A stretch of DNA of 5,695 nt from an uncultured Collinsella sp. (GCA_902489225.1 CABTZA010000120.1:1-5695), one strand, 5' to 3'; shown: positions 1-5,211, counted from the first letter of the stretch. Numbers and translations: made by a program. The notes: generated from the letters alone by a model not told the origin.

Positions 1-272
1 GGGAGGTCCGCTATCGTCGTCGGATGTTCGGAGGGCGATGCGATGGAGTCGTTATCGCTTTGCGCAAAGAGACCTATGCCGAGTGCGTTAAAGACGGTCA
101 GCAGTTTGTCGAGCCGAATACCCGTGGCGTCTCCTAGCTCGAGCGATGCGAGCAGGCGCTCCGAAACACCGGCCTTTTTGGCGAGGGCGGCACGGGTGAG
201 ACCCTGAGTCTCGCGTGCCTGGCGCACGTAGATGCCAGCTTGGCGCGGTGTGGTGATGGGAAGGGTATCCAC
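1..272 (-). CDS. HipB-like XRE-family HTH transcriptional regulator (partial, C-terminus beyond left edge)
   Basis: A GTG start at 272 is preceded by an AGGAG Shine-Dalgarno (279-283), and the frame stays open for 90 codons to the left edge. The protein begins VDTLPITTPRQAGIYVRQAR. An HTH_3-type DNA-binding domain follows at about residues 12-70: a helix ending in the conserved GLTRAALAKKAGVS segment (positioning helix and turn), a recognition helix SERLLASLELGD, then RLDKLLTVFNALGI, the pattern typical of HipB antitoxin/repressors. HipB proteins bind operator DNA as dimers, repress their own operon and hold the HipA kinase toxin, which is usually encoded immediately downstream. That neighbour would lie outside this window, so a toxin-antitoxin role is inference. 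After residue 72 the sequence turns polar (SDNDSIASPSE), like the flexible tail of such antitoxins. The gene is probably autoregulated through the boxes at 288-355. It could instead be a solitary XRE regulator. Confidence 0.75.
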   Translation of the reverse strand, partial: MDTLPITTPRQAGIYVRQARETQGLTRAALAKKAGVSERLLASLELGDATGIRLDKLLTVFNALGIGLFAQSDNDSIASPSEHPTTIADL

Positions 273-285
273 GTCGATCTCCTAA

Positions 286-330
286 CGTGCAGACTTTTGC
301 ATATTAGTATGACATGCAAAAGTCTGCACG
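286..330. repeat. Perfect 17-bp inverted repeat with 11-bp spacer, upstream of the HTH gene
   Basis: Positions 286-302 are the exact reverse complement of 314-330, separated by the AT-rich spacer 303-313. The repeat ends 2 bp upstream of the HTH gene's AGGAG. On the minus strand the spacer reads GTCATACTAAT, containing a weak -10-like CATACT. A repressor on the two arms would therefore cover the core promoter. No T-tract follows it in either direction, so it is better read as an operator than a terminator. The -10 assignment is tentative, as no good -35 matches it. Confidence 0.75.
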
Positions 331-355
331 AAAAGGCCTCATGCAAAACTCTGCA
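288..355. promoter_or_regulatory. Triple operator: three TGCA-N6-TGCA boxes at 27-bp spacing
   Basis: Three 14-bp boxes are visible. Box 1 (288-301) is TGCAGACTTTTGCA, box 2 (315-328) is its exact reverse complement, and box 3 (342-355) differs from box 2 at one base. Centres are at 294.5, 321.5 and 348.5, exactly 27 bp apart. Within each box the two palindromic TGCA tetramers are 10 bp apart, one helical turn, the geometry expected for one HTH dimer per box. Position directly upstream of the HipB-like gene suggests autoregulation by cooperative binding, by analogy with the multiple HipB operators of the E. coli hip operon. The repeat pattern is seen directly; the identity of the binding protein is inferred. 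Confidence 0.65.
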
Positions 356-364
356 TGAGGCCTT
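331..364 (-). terminator. Probable intrinsic terminator of mntP
   Basis: A 13-bp perfect stem (333-345 with 352-364) closes a 6-nt loop. Read on the minus strand it is followed by TTTT (334-331, partly within the stem), then CGTGC. It lies 28 nt beyond the mntP stop codon, the expected place for a terminator. The T-tract is short, so termination may be incomplete. In the plus direction the stem is followed by GCCCGG with no T-tract, so it should act only on minus-strand transcription. Operator box 3 is embedded in the stem. Confidence 0.65.
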
Positions 365-392
365 GCCCGGACGTTTAGTTTTGAAGGGTGTT

Positions 393-971
393 TTACAGCG
401 CCAAAAACCCCAAGTGTTCCAGCAGAATCTTGAGGCCGATGAGGACAAGCACGACGCCACCCACGATGGTGGCGGGTTTTTCGTAGCGCGCGCCAAAGGT
501 GTGACCGATCGCTACGCCGGCGACGGAGAAGATAAACGTTGTGACGCCGATAAGCGATACAGCGGGAACGATGTCAACCGAGAGCGCCGCAAATGAGATG
601 CCCACGGCCAGGGCGTCGATTGAGGTGGCGATGGCAAGGATCAGGTACTCGCCCAGGTCAATCTTTTCGGCATCCTTGCCGTCGCCTTCATCCTCGTCTT
701 CGGTAAAGGCCTCCCACAGCATTTTGCCGCCGATGAAGGCCAAAAGGATAAAGGCGATCCAATGGTCGATGGGTCCGATGATGCCCATGAATTGACTGCC
801 GAGCGCCCATCCGATTACGGGCATGCCGGCCTGAAAGCCGCCAAAGAACAGGCCGAGCACCACGGCGACTTTAAGGTTGATCTTCTTCATGCCGAGACCC
901 TTGCAGATGGAAACGGCAAAGGCGTCCATCGAAAGGCCAACGGCGAGCAGCACGAGCTCGGCGAGTCCCAT
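393..971 (-). CDS. mntP: Manganese efflux pump MntP
   Basis: A 192-aa membrane protein of the MntP family that exports Mn2+ from the cytoplasm. The ATG at 971 gives the family's usual N-terminus (MGLAELVLLAVGLSMDAFAV) and normal length, and has GGGAG (983-979) 7 nt upstream. Longer in-frame starts, up to 1124, would run through the riboswitch and are rejected. The protein is an internal duplication of two three-helix halves. Each half carries the conserved acidic motif in a membrane helix: SMDAFAVS with Asp16 and SIDALAVG with Asp119, matching the aspartates essential in E. coli MntP. Hydrophobic segments lie at about 4-24, 35-57, 68-88, 107-130, 136-158 and 168-188. The central cytoplasmic loop (about 90-105) is very acidic (EDEDEGDGKD). 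Expression is expected to be controlled by the Mn2+ riboswitch upstream. Transcription should end at 331-364. Confidence 0.95.
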   Translation of the reverse strand: MGLAELVLLAVGLSMDAFAVSICKGLGMKKINLKVAVVLGLFFGGFQAGMPVIGWALGSQFMGIIGPIDHWIAFILLAFIGGKMLWEAFTEDEDEGDGKDAEKIDLGEYLILAIATSIDALAVGISFAALSVDIVPAVSLIGVTTFIFSVAGVAIGHTFGARYEKPATIVGGVVLVLIGLKILLEHLGFLAL

Positions 972-978
972 AGTCTGG

Positions 979-1022
979 CTCCCTCTCTGCGGGCGAACCC
1001 GCGTGTACCTCTTGGGGGAGTA
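979..1022 (-). promoter_or_regulatory. mntP ribosome-binding site region with possible masking stem
   Basis: Between the leader terminator and the mntP start, a 5-bp GC hairpin (989-993 with 998-1002, loop UUCG on the minus strand) is flanked by minus-strand CTCCC (1020-1016) and the Shine-Dalgarno GGGAG (983-979). These two are exact complements, so CTCCC could mask the ribosome-binding site, with the small hairpin stacked inside. This would add translational control to the transcriptional switch. The complementarity is visible in the sequence; the function is inference, and the helix is short. Confidence 0.35.
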
Positions 1023-1024
1023 AC

Positions 1025-1069
1025 AAAAAAGACTCGTGGCGTACGCGTTGCGCGCACAGCCACGAGTCT
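1025..1069 (-). terminator. Riboswitch-controlled intrinsic terminator in the mntP leader
   Basis: An 11-bp perfect stem (1059-1069 with 1030-1040; AGACTCGTGGC on the minus strand) has an inner region that can extend with one mismatch. It is followed directly by six T residues on the minus strand (1030-1025, the first also closing the stem). It is located 54 nt upstream of the mntP start, immediately downstream of the aptamer. Its 5' arm contains the CTCGT (1066-1062) that closes the aptamer's P1, so P1 and this terminator cannot form together. Confidence 0.85.
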
Positions 1070-1160
1070 CGTTCATTAAGGCAAGCCAGGCCGCATCGGC
1101 CAGTGTGTTGACTTGCCGCGCCACCGGAGGCGAACCCGATCACGCGACTACTCCCTCATT
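1062..1160 (-). promoter_or_regulatory. Manganese riboswitch (yybP-ykoY family) controlling mntP
   Basis: The minus-strand leader has the hallmarks of the yybP-ykoY Mn2+ aptamer: 5' GAGGGAGTAG (1157-1148), the invariant loop GTCAACACACTGGCC (1112-1098) and the 3' GAACGAGACTC (1074-1064). Supporting helices are visible: GGCAAG (1117-1112) with CTTGCC (1085-1080), GGCC with GGCC around a 5-nt loop, and a P1 of ATGAG (1159-1155) with CTCGT (1066-1062, one G-U pair). In this family Mn2+ docks the two loops and stabilises P1. Here that would sequester the terminator's 5' arm and switch mntP on when manganese is high. The location directly upstream of an Mn2+ exporter agrees with known members such as E. 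coli mntP. The exact 5' end is approximate. Confidence 0.92.
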
Positions 1161-1318
1161 TATGCGAATCCCGATGCTACCACATAAGCAGCTCATTTGG
1201 ATTGGGGCTCTCAGCTGTGTTCGCTCATTCTGTAAGCATCGGATTTTGCGGGCGTCACAGGGGCAAACCGTGAGAAACTTATTGACGTTTATGGAGCGTA
1301 TACGATGGGAGCGATGCC
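1161..1318. other. Divergent intergenic region between mntP leader and disA
   Basis: This region must hold the mntP promoter (minus) and the disA promoter (plus), but neither can be called firmly. Candidate fragments are a minus-strand TGG-TAGCAT (TAGCAT at 1179-1174), which would place a start a few nt before the aptamer but lacks a convincing -35, and a plus-strand TTGACG (1282-1287) with no -10 at standard spacing. An imperfect inverted repeat is present: AATCCCGATGC (1167-1177) and GCATCGGATT (1236-1245), complementary except for one extra base. No small ORF or RNA gene is apparent. Confidence 0.5.
1307..1311 (+). promoter_or_regulatory. disA: Ribosome-binding site that fixes the TTG start of disA
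   Basis: GGGAG lies 7 nt upstream of TTG at 1319. In the disA frame the nearest upstream stop is TGA at 1283, and the codons between contain no ATG, GTG or other TTG. The nearby ATGs at 1291, 1305 and 1314 are in other frames. The TTG is therefore the only supported start. Confidence 0.75.
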
Positions 1319-2386
1319 TTGGATAAGAACGAGCTGCAAAAGCGTATGGAACAGGCCATCCGCCTGACTGCCCCCGGTCAGCCGATCCGCACCGCCCTCG
1401 ACATGATCATTGCCGGTCACCTGGGCGCCCTTATCTGCGTCGGCGACACCGAAAACGTGCTCGCCGCCGGTAACGACGGCTTCCCGCTCAACATTTCGTT
1501 TACCTCGAACCGCCTGTTCGAGCTCTCCAAGATGGACGGTGCCATCGTCATCGACGGCGACCTCACCCAGATCCTGCGCGCCAACTTCCACCTCAATCCC
1601 GATCCCTCGCTTGCCACGAGCGAGACGGGCATGCGTCACCGTACTGCCGCTCGCATGTCGGTGCTCACCGACGCCATCGTGATCTCGGTTTCGGCTCGTC
1701 GTGCCGTCGTCAACGTGTACGTCCACGGCAAGAGCTACGAGATCCAGCCCGTCACCACCATCATGAGCTCGGTCAACCAGCTCGTCGCCACGCTCCAGAC
1801 TACCCGTCAGTCGCTCGATCGCTCCCTGCTGCGCCTGACGGCCCTCGAGCTCGACGACTACGTCACGCTCGCCGACATCACCGGCATCTTCTCGAGCTTC
1901 GAGATCATGCAGCAGGCAAAGACCGAGCTTAAGGATTGCATTGTCAAGCTGGGCAACCAGGGCAAGCTCGTGCAGATGCAGCTCGAACAGCTCGCGGGCT
2001 CCAGCATGGATACCGAGTACGACCTGATGATTCGCGACTACGCAAGCGATTCCTCTGAGGCCAACGCCGAGAAGATCCGAGCCGAGCTGAGCCGCATGAC
2101 GCCTAAGGACCTGTCTGACCCGCAGCATGTGGCGGCGGTTCTGGGTTATGACGACTTGGATGAGGACTCCGTCATGACGCCGCTGGGCCTGCGCACGCTT
2201 TCTCGCGTGTCCGTCGTGCGCGACGGCGTGGCCGAGAAGATCGTCGACGAGTACGGCTCGCTGCAGGAGCTCATGGACGACATCAGCGAGGATCCGGAGC
2301 GCCTGGGCGACTTTGGCGTTAACAACCCTGCCATTCTTGCGGACTCCCTGTACCGCATGAAGGGCACCAAACAGGGGAACGCATAA
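1319..2386 (+). CDS. disA: DNA integrity scanning protein DisA, diadenylate cyclase
   Basis: A 355-aa protein of standard DisA length. It condenses two ATP into c-di-AMP, a cytosolic second messenger, and scans DNA for branched lesions. The N-terminal DAC domain (about 1-145) shows both signature motifs, DGA (Asp73-Gly74-Ala75) and GMRHRTAA with Arg106-His107-Arg108-Thr109, which bind and position ATP. A helical linker (about 150-285) follows, then a C-terminal RuvA-like helix-hairpin-helix region (about 286-325, LGLRTLSRVSVVRDGVAEKI) for DNA binding. The start is TTG, supported by the Shine-Dalgarno at 1307-1311 and by alignment of MDKNELQKRMEQAIRLTAPG with the usual DisA N-terminus. The TAA stop overlaps the ispD ATG (TAATG), indicating translational coupling. 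radA, its frequent upstream partner, is not present here; the upstream neighbour is divergent mntP. Confidence 0.96.
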   Translation: MDKNELQKRMEQAIRLTAPGQPIRTALDMIIAGHLGALICVGDTENVLAAGNDGFPLNISFTSNRLFELSKMDGAIVIDGDLTQILRANFHLNPDPSLATSETGMRHRTAARMSVLTDAIVISVSARRAVVNVYVHGKSYEIQPVTTIMSSVNQLVATLQTTRQSLDRSLLRLTALELDDYVTLADITGIFSSFEIMQQAKTELKDCIVKLGNQGKLVQMQLEQLAGSSMDTEYDLMIRDYASDSSEANAEKIRAELSRMTPKDLSDPQHVAAVLGYDDLDEDSVMTPLGLRTLSRVSVVRDGVAEKIVDEYGSLQELMDDISEDPERLGDFGVNNPAILADSLYRMKGTKQGNA

Positions 2387-3114
2387 TGGCGCCCGTATGC
2401 GCCGTGGTCGTTGCCGGTGGCAGCGGCCAGCGCTTTGGTAACCCCGGTGGCAAGCAGCTCGTCAATGTAGCGGGCCGTCCGCTTATGAGCTGGTCCATCC
2501 GCGCGTTTGACCGTAGCGATAAGGTCGGCCACATCGTGGTGGTATGCCCTGCCGAGCGCCGTGCCGAGATGCGCCGCCTGGCCATCGACCCGTTTGACTA
2601 TGACACGCCCATCAGCTTTGCCGATGCCGGCGATACCCGTCAGGATTCCACCCGTGCCGGTGTGCATGCGGTTCCGGCGGGCTTTGAATACGTCGCCATT
2701 CACGACGGCGCTCGTCCGCTCATTACCACCGAGGCCATCGATCACGCTATCGACGTGCTGGTGAGTGACCGCGCCCTTGATGGTGTCGTGTGCGGTCAGC
2801 CCGCGATCGACACGCTCAAGATCGTTGACGGCGACAATATCGTCGAGACTCCGCCGCGTGAGCTCTACTGGGCCGCGCAGACGCCGCAGATCTTTAGCGT
2901 CGATGCTATGAAGCGCGCCCATGCCGCGGCGATTGCCGAGGGCTTTATCGGTACCGACGATTCATCGCTGGTCGAGCGCATGGGCGGGCGCGTCCGCTGT
3001 GTCCAGAGCCCGCGCGACAACCTTAAGGTGACGGTGCCCGAGGACCTGCGTCCCGTAACTGCGATTCTGCTTGGCCGCATGGCCGAGGGAGAGGACCTTC
3101 CCCATGTTCAGTAA
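2386..3114 (+). CDS. ispD: 2-C-methyl-D-erythritol 4-phosphate cytidylyltransferase IspD
   Basis: A 242-aa cytoplasmic enzyme of the MEP isoprenoid pathway that transfers CMP from CTP to methylerythritol 4-phosphate. The family motifs appear in order: the nucleotide-binding loop AGGSGQRFGNPGGKQL (residues 10-25; catalytic Arg16 and Lys23 at the same spacing as Arg20 and Lys27 of E. coli), TRQDS (84-88), HDGARP (106-111), DTLK (142-145), AQTPQ (164-168), TDD (190-192) and NLKVT (212-216). The proline normally before the catalytic lysine (PKQ) is glycine here (GKQ), a substitution without change in loop length. The ATG overlaps the disA stop by 1 nt, and the 3' end overlaps ispF by 11 nt. Translation is therefore probably coupled in both directions. 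Confidence 0.96.
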   Translation: MAPVCAVVVAGGSGQRFGNPGGKQLVNVAGRPLMSWSIRAFDRSDKVGHIVVVCPAERRAEMRRLAIDPFDYDTPISFADAGDTRQDSTRAGVHAVPAGFEYVAIHDGARPLITTEAIDHAIDVLVSDRALDGVVCGQPAIDTLKIVDGDNIVETPPRELYWAAQTPQIFSVDAMKRAHAAAIAEGFIGTDDSSLVERMGGRVRCVQSPRDNLKVTVPEDLRPVTAILLGRMAEGEDLPHVQ

Positions 3115-3598
3115 CCTGCGCATTGGCCACGGCTACGACGTCCACCGTTTGGTGGAGGGGCGTCGATGTATCATCGGCGGGGTCGACATTCCCTACGAGC
3201 GCGGCCTGCTGGGCCACTCGGATGCCGATGTGCTCGCGCACGCCTTGGCCGACGCCATTCTGGGCGCCTGCCGCGGGGGAGACATCGGCAAGCTATTCCC
3301 CGATACCGACCCCGCCTATGAGGGCGCCGATTCGATGGTGCTGCTCGCTCGCGTGATGGACTATGCGCGCGAGCTGGGCTTCGAGTTTGTCGATGCCGAT
3401 TGCACCATTGCCTGCCAGCAACCCAAGATCACCCCGCACCGCGATGCCATGCGCGCCAACCTTGCCCATGCCCTGGGCGTTGACGTCGAAAACGTGGGCG
3501 TCGCCGCCACTACGACCGAAAAGCTCGGTTGGGAAGGCCAGGGCGAGGGAATCGGCGCCTGGGCCGTCTGCCTGCTACAGAAAACCGTTAAGGAGTAA
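3104..3598 (+). CDS. ispF: 2-C-methyl-D-erythritol 2,4-cyclodiphosphate synthase IspF
   Basis: A 164-aa enzyme two steps after IspD in the MEP pathway. It cyclises CDP-methylerythritol 2-phosphate to methylerythritol cyclodiphosphate with release of CMP, normally as a trimer. The zinc site is visible: Asp12 and His14 in GYDVH and His46 in HSDADVLAHAL. Also seen are DIGKLFPDTDP (60-70), which shapes the active site, and the CDP-binding ATTTEKLGW (135-143). The ATG at 3104 is preferred over an upstream in-frame TTG at 3071. It has GAGGA (3091-3095) 8 nt upstream, and the protein then starts just before the conserved RIGHGYDVH. The gene overlaps ispD by 11 nt and stops 3 nt before cysS. Confidence 0.96.
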   Translation: MFSNLRIGHGYDVHRLVEGRRCIIGGVDIPYERGLLGHSDADVLAHALADAILGACRGGDIGKLFPDTDPAYEGADSMVLLARVMDYARELGFEFVDADCTIACQQPKITPHRDAMRANLAHALGVDVENVGVAATTTEKLGWEGQGEGIGAWAVCLLQKTVKE

Positions 3599-3601
3599 CG
3601 A

Positions 3602-5068
3602 ATGCGTATCTACAACAGCGCTACCCATAAAAAGGAAGAGTTCCAGCCCATCGAGTCCGGCAAGGTCCGCATGTACGTGTGCGGCCCCACGGTCTACGAC
3701 AACATCCACATCGGCAACGCCCGTACGTTCATCAGCTTTGACGTGATTCGCCGCTGGCTCATCGCGAGCGGTTACGAGGTCACGTTCGCCCAGAACCTCA
3801 CCGATGTCGATGACAAGATCATCAAGCGTGCCAACGAGCAGGGCCGTACGGCTGCCGAGGTCGCGACGGAGTTCTCCGACAAGTTCATCGGCGTCATGCG
3901 CGCCGCCAACGTGCTCGATCCCGATGTGCGCCCCCGCGCCACCAAGGAGATCGGCCCCATGATCGCCATGATCAAGACGCTTATCGAGCAGGGCCACGCT
4001 TACGCAGCCGATAACGGCGATGTGTACTTTGCCGTGCGCAGCGATCCCAACTATGGCCAGGTCTCGGGCCGCAACATCGACGACCTTATGGTCGGCGCGC
4101 GCATCGAGGAGAACGAGGACAAGAACGACCCGCTCGACTTTGCCCTGTGGAAGGCCGCCAAGCCCGGCGAGCCCAGCTGGCCGAGCCCCTGGGGCGAGGG
4201 CCGTCCCGGTTGGCACACCGAGTGTGCCGCCATGGTGCATCGCTACCTGGGTACCCCGATCGACATCCACGGCGGCGGCTCCGACCTTTCCTTCCCGCAT
4301 CACGAGAACGAGTGCGCCCAGGCCACCTGCGCCTGGCACCAGGGCTTCTCCAACACCTGGATGCACACGGGCATGCTGCTGGTAGACGGCGAGAAGATGT
4401 CCAAGTCGCTCGGCAACTTCTTTACGCTGGCCGAGGTTCTCGAGCAGCACTCCGCTGCCGCCCTGCGCCTGCTGATGCTGCAGACGAGCTATCGCTCGCC
4501 GCTCGACTTTTCTTGGGAGCGCCTGGAGGGTGCCGAGAACTCGCTCACGCGTATCGCCGGTACGGTCGAGAACCTGCGCTGGGCCGCGAACCATGCGACG
4601 GCCGATGCCGATGCGGCTGCCGCCGAGGCATTTGCCGCCAAGGCCGCTGAGACTCGTGCTGCCTTTAAGGAGTGCATGGACGACGACTTTAACACCGCTG
4701 GTGCCATGGGTGCCGTCTTTGGCTTTGTGACCGAGTGCAACCAGTACTTGGAGCAGGCGGGCGACGCAGCCGACAAGGCCGCCGCGCTTGCCGCCGCCGA
4801 CACGCTGGCCGAGCTGCTCGATACGCTTGGCGTCGAGCTCCCCGAGCCCAAGGTCGAGCTGCCGCTGGGTCTGCTAGGCGTTGCCGCCGGCCTGGTCGCC
4901 TACACGGGCGACGACGTGGACGAGGCTGCTGCCAAGATTCTCGAGGCCCGCGCCGAGGCCCGCGCCGCCAAGAACTGGGATCTGGCCGATGCCATCCGCG
5001 ACCAGCTCAAGGACTTGGGCCTCACCATTGAGGATACGGCCGCCGGCACCCGTATTAAGACTCTCTAG
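3602..5068 (+). CDS. cysS: Cysteinyl-tRNA synthetase
   Basis: A 488-aa class I aminoacyl-tRNA synthetase that charges tRNA-Cys. The Rossmann catalytic core contains the HIGH-type motif HIGN (36-39) and KMSKS (265-269). The zinc ligands that select cysteine are present by position: Cys27 in YVCGPTVYD, Cys208 in WHTECAA, and His233 and Glu237 in FPHHENE. The central helical region follows. The C-terminal anticodon-binding tail ends in the family pattern ADAIRDQLKDLGLTIEDTAAGTRIK, so the gene is complete. An alanine-rich stretch (about 334-352 and 387-405) is typical of high-GC genomes. The ATG has AAGGAG (3590-3595) 6 nt upstream, which overlaps the end of ispF. No T-box leader is visible before it; the gene appears to rely on the operon promoter. 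Confidence 0.97.
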   Translation: MRIYNSATHKKEEFQPIESGKVRMYVCGPTVYDNIHIGNARTFISFDVIRRWLIASGYEVTFAQNLTDVDDKIIKRANEQGRTAAEVATEFSDKFIGVMRAANVLDPDVRPRATKEIGPMIAMIKTLIEQGHAYAADNGDVYFAVRSDPNYGQVSGRNIDDLMVGARIEENEDKNDPLDFALWKAAKPGEPSWPSPWGEGRPGWHTECAAMVHRYLGTPIDIHGGGSDLSFPHHENECAQATCAWHQGFSNTWMHTGMLLVDGEKMSKSLGNFFTLAEVLEQHSAAALRLLMLQTSYRSPLDFSWERLEGAENSLTRIAGTVENLRWAANHATADADAAAAEAFAAKAAETRAAFKECMDDDFNTAGAMGAVFGFVTECNQYLEQAGDAADKAAALAAADTLAELLDTLGVELPEPKVELPLGLLGVAAGLVAYTGDDVDEAAAKILEARAEARAAKNWDLADAIRDQLKDLGLTIEDTAAGTRIKTL

Positions 5069-5073
5069 TATTT

Positions 5074-5178
5074 GTCGACCGTTCGAGGTGCGGCAGATTG
5101 CCTTGAAAGAGGAGGGCATAGACCTGGTGGTCATGCCCGACGATTGAAAGGCAAGGTGCCGTGGCTCGGACGGTCGAT
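5074..5178 (+). ncRNA. Long structured hairpin filling the cysS-rlmB gap (unrecognised)
   Basis: Starting 5 nt after the cysS stop, positions i and j pair in a single register (i+j=5252) from both ends toward the middle. There are 14 pairs at 5074-5087/5165-5178 (two G-U), then a G-G mismatch, then 7 pairs at 5089-5095/5157-5163 (two G-U). A 2x2 internal loop is followed by 7 Watson-Crick pairs at 5098-5104/5148-5154. Next come three tandem G-A/A-G mismatches separated by 2 and 1 pairs, then 6 pairs at 5114-5119/5133-5138. A bulged A5120 leads to GACC/GGTC closing a TGGT tetraloop (5125-5128). Total is about 41 pairs. The tail that follows (5179-5197) is T-rich but interrupted, unlike a canonical terminator. 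Possible roles are an RNase III-type processing site, a cis-regulatory RNA for rlmB, or an interspersed palindromic repeat. The strand is assigned from operon direction. Confidence 0.6.
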
Positions 5179-5211
5179 TCTTGTTCGTTATTTATTTAAG
5201 GAGGCCGCTTT

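Noticed and set aside
286..330. The 17-bp inverted repeat as a terminator
   Set aside because: There is no T-tract on either side, and it lies directly before the HTH gene's ribosome-binding site, so an operator is more likely.
972..1124. Longer mntP start giving 51 extra N-terminal residues
   Set aside because: The added segment is the riboswitch and terminator sequence; the protein family starts at the ATG at 971, which has a good ribosome-binding site.
1282..1306. TTGACG with TATACG as a disA promoter
   Set aside because: The two hexamers are only 11 bp apart, and a start from that -10 would fall inside the ribosome-binding site region.
1289..2128. Long minus-strand ORF opposite disA (279 codons)
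   Set aside because: Shadow of disA caused by GC-rich codon bias; the translation is low in recognisable motifs and no minus-strand ribosome-binding site supports it.
2146..2922. Minus-strand ORF opposite disA/ispD (258 codons)
   Set aside because: It crosses two real, motif-supported genes and has no family features of its own.
3071..3103. Upstream TTG start for ispF
   Set aside because: ATG at 3104 has a well-spaced GAGGA and matches the family N-terminus; the extra 11 residues are just ispD sequence in another frame.
3575..4594. Long minus-strand ORF opposite cysS (339 codons)
   Set aside because: It mirrors the codon bias of cysS, has no recognisable domain and would be fully antisense to an essential gene.
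5085..5147. Short frame reading FEVRQIALKEEGIDLVVMPDD after cysS, resembling a protein C-terminus
   Set aside because: It has no convincing start or ribosome-binding site and coincides exactly with the long hairpin, which explains the sequence better. A decayed gene remnant cannot be fully excluded.
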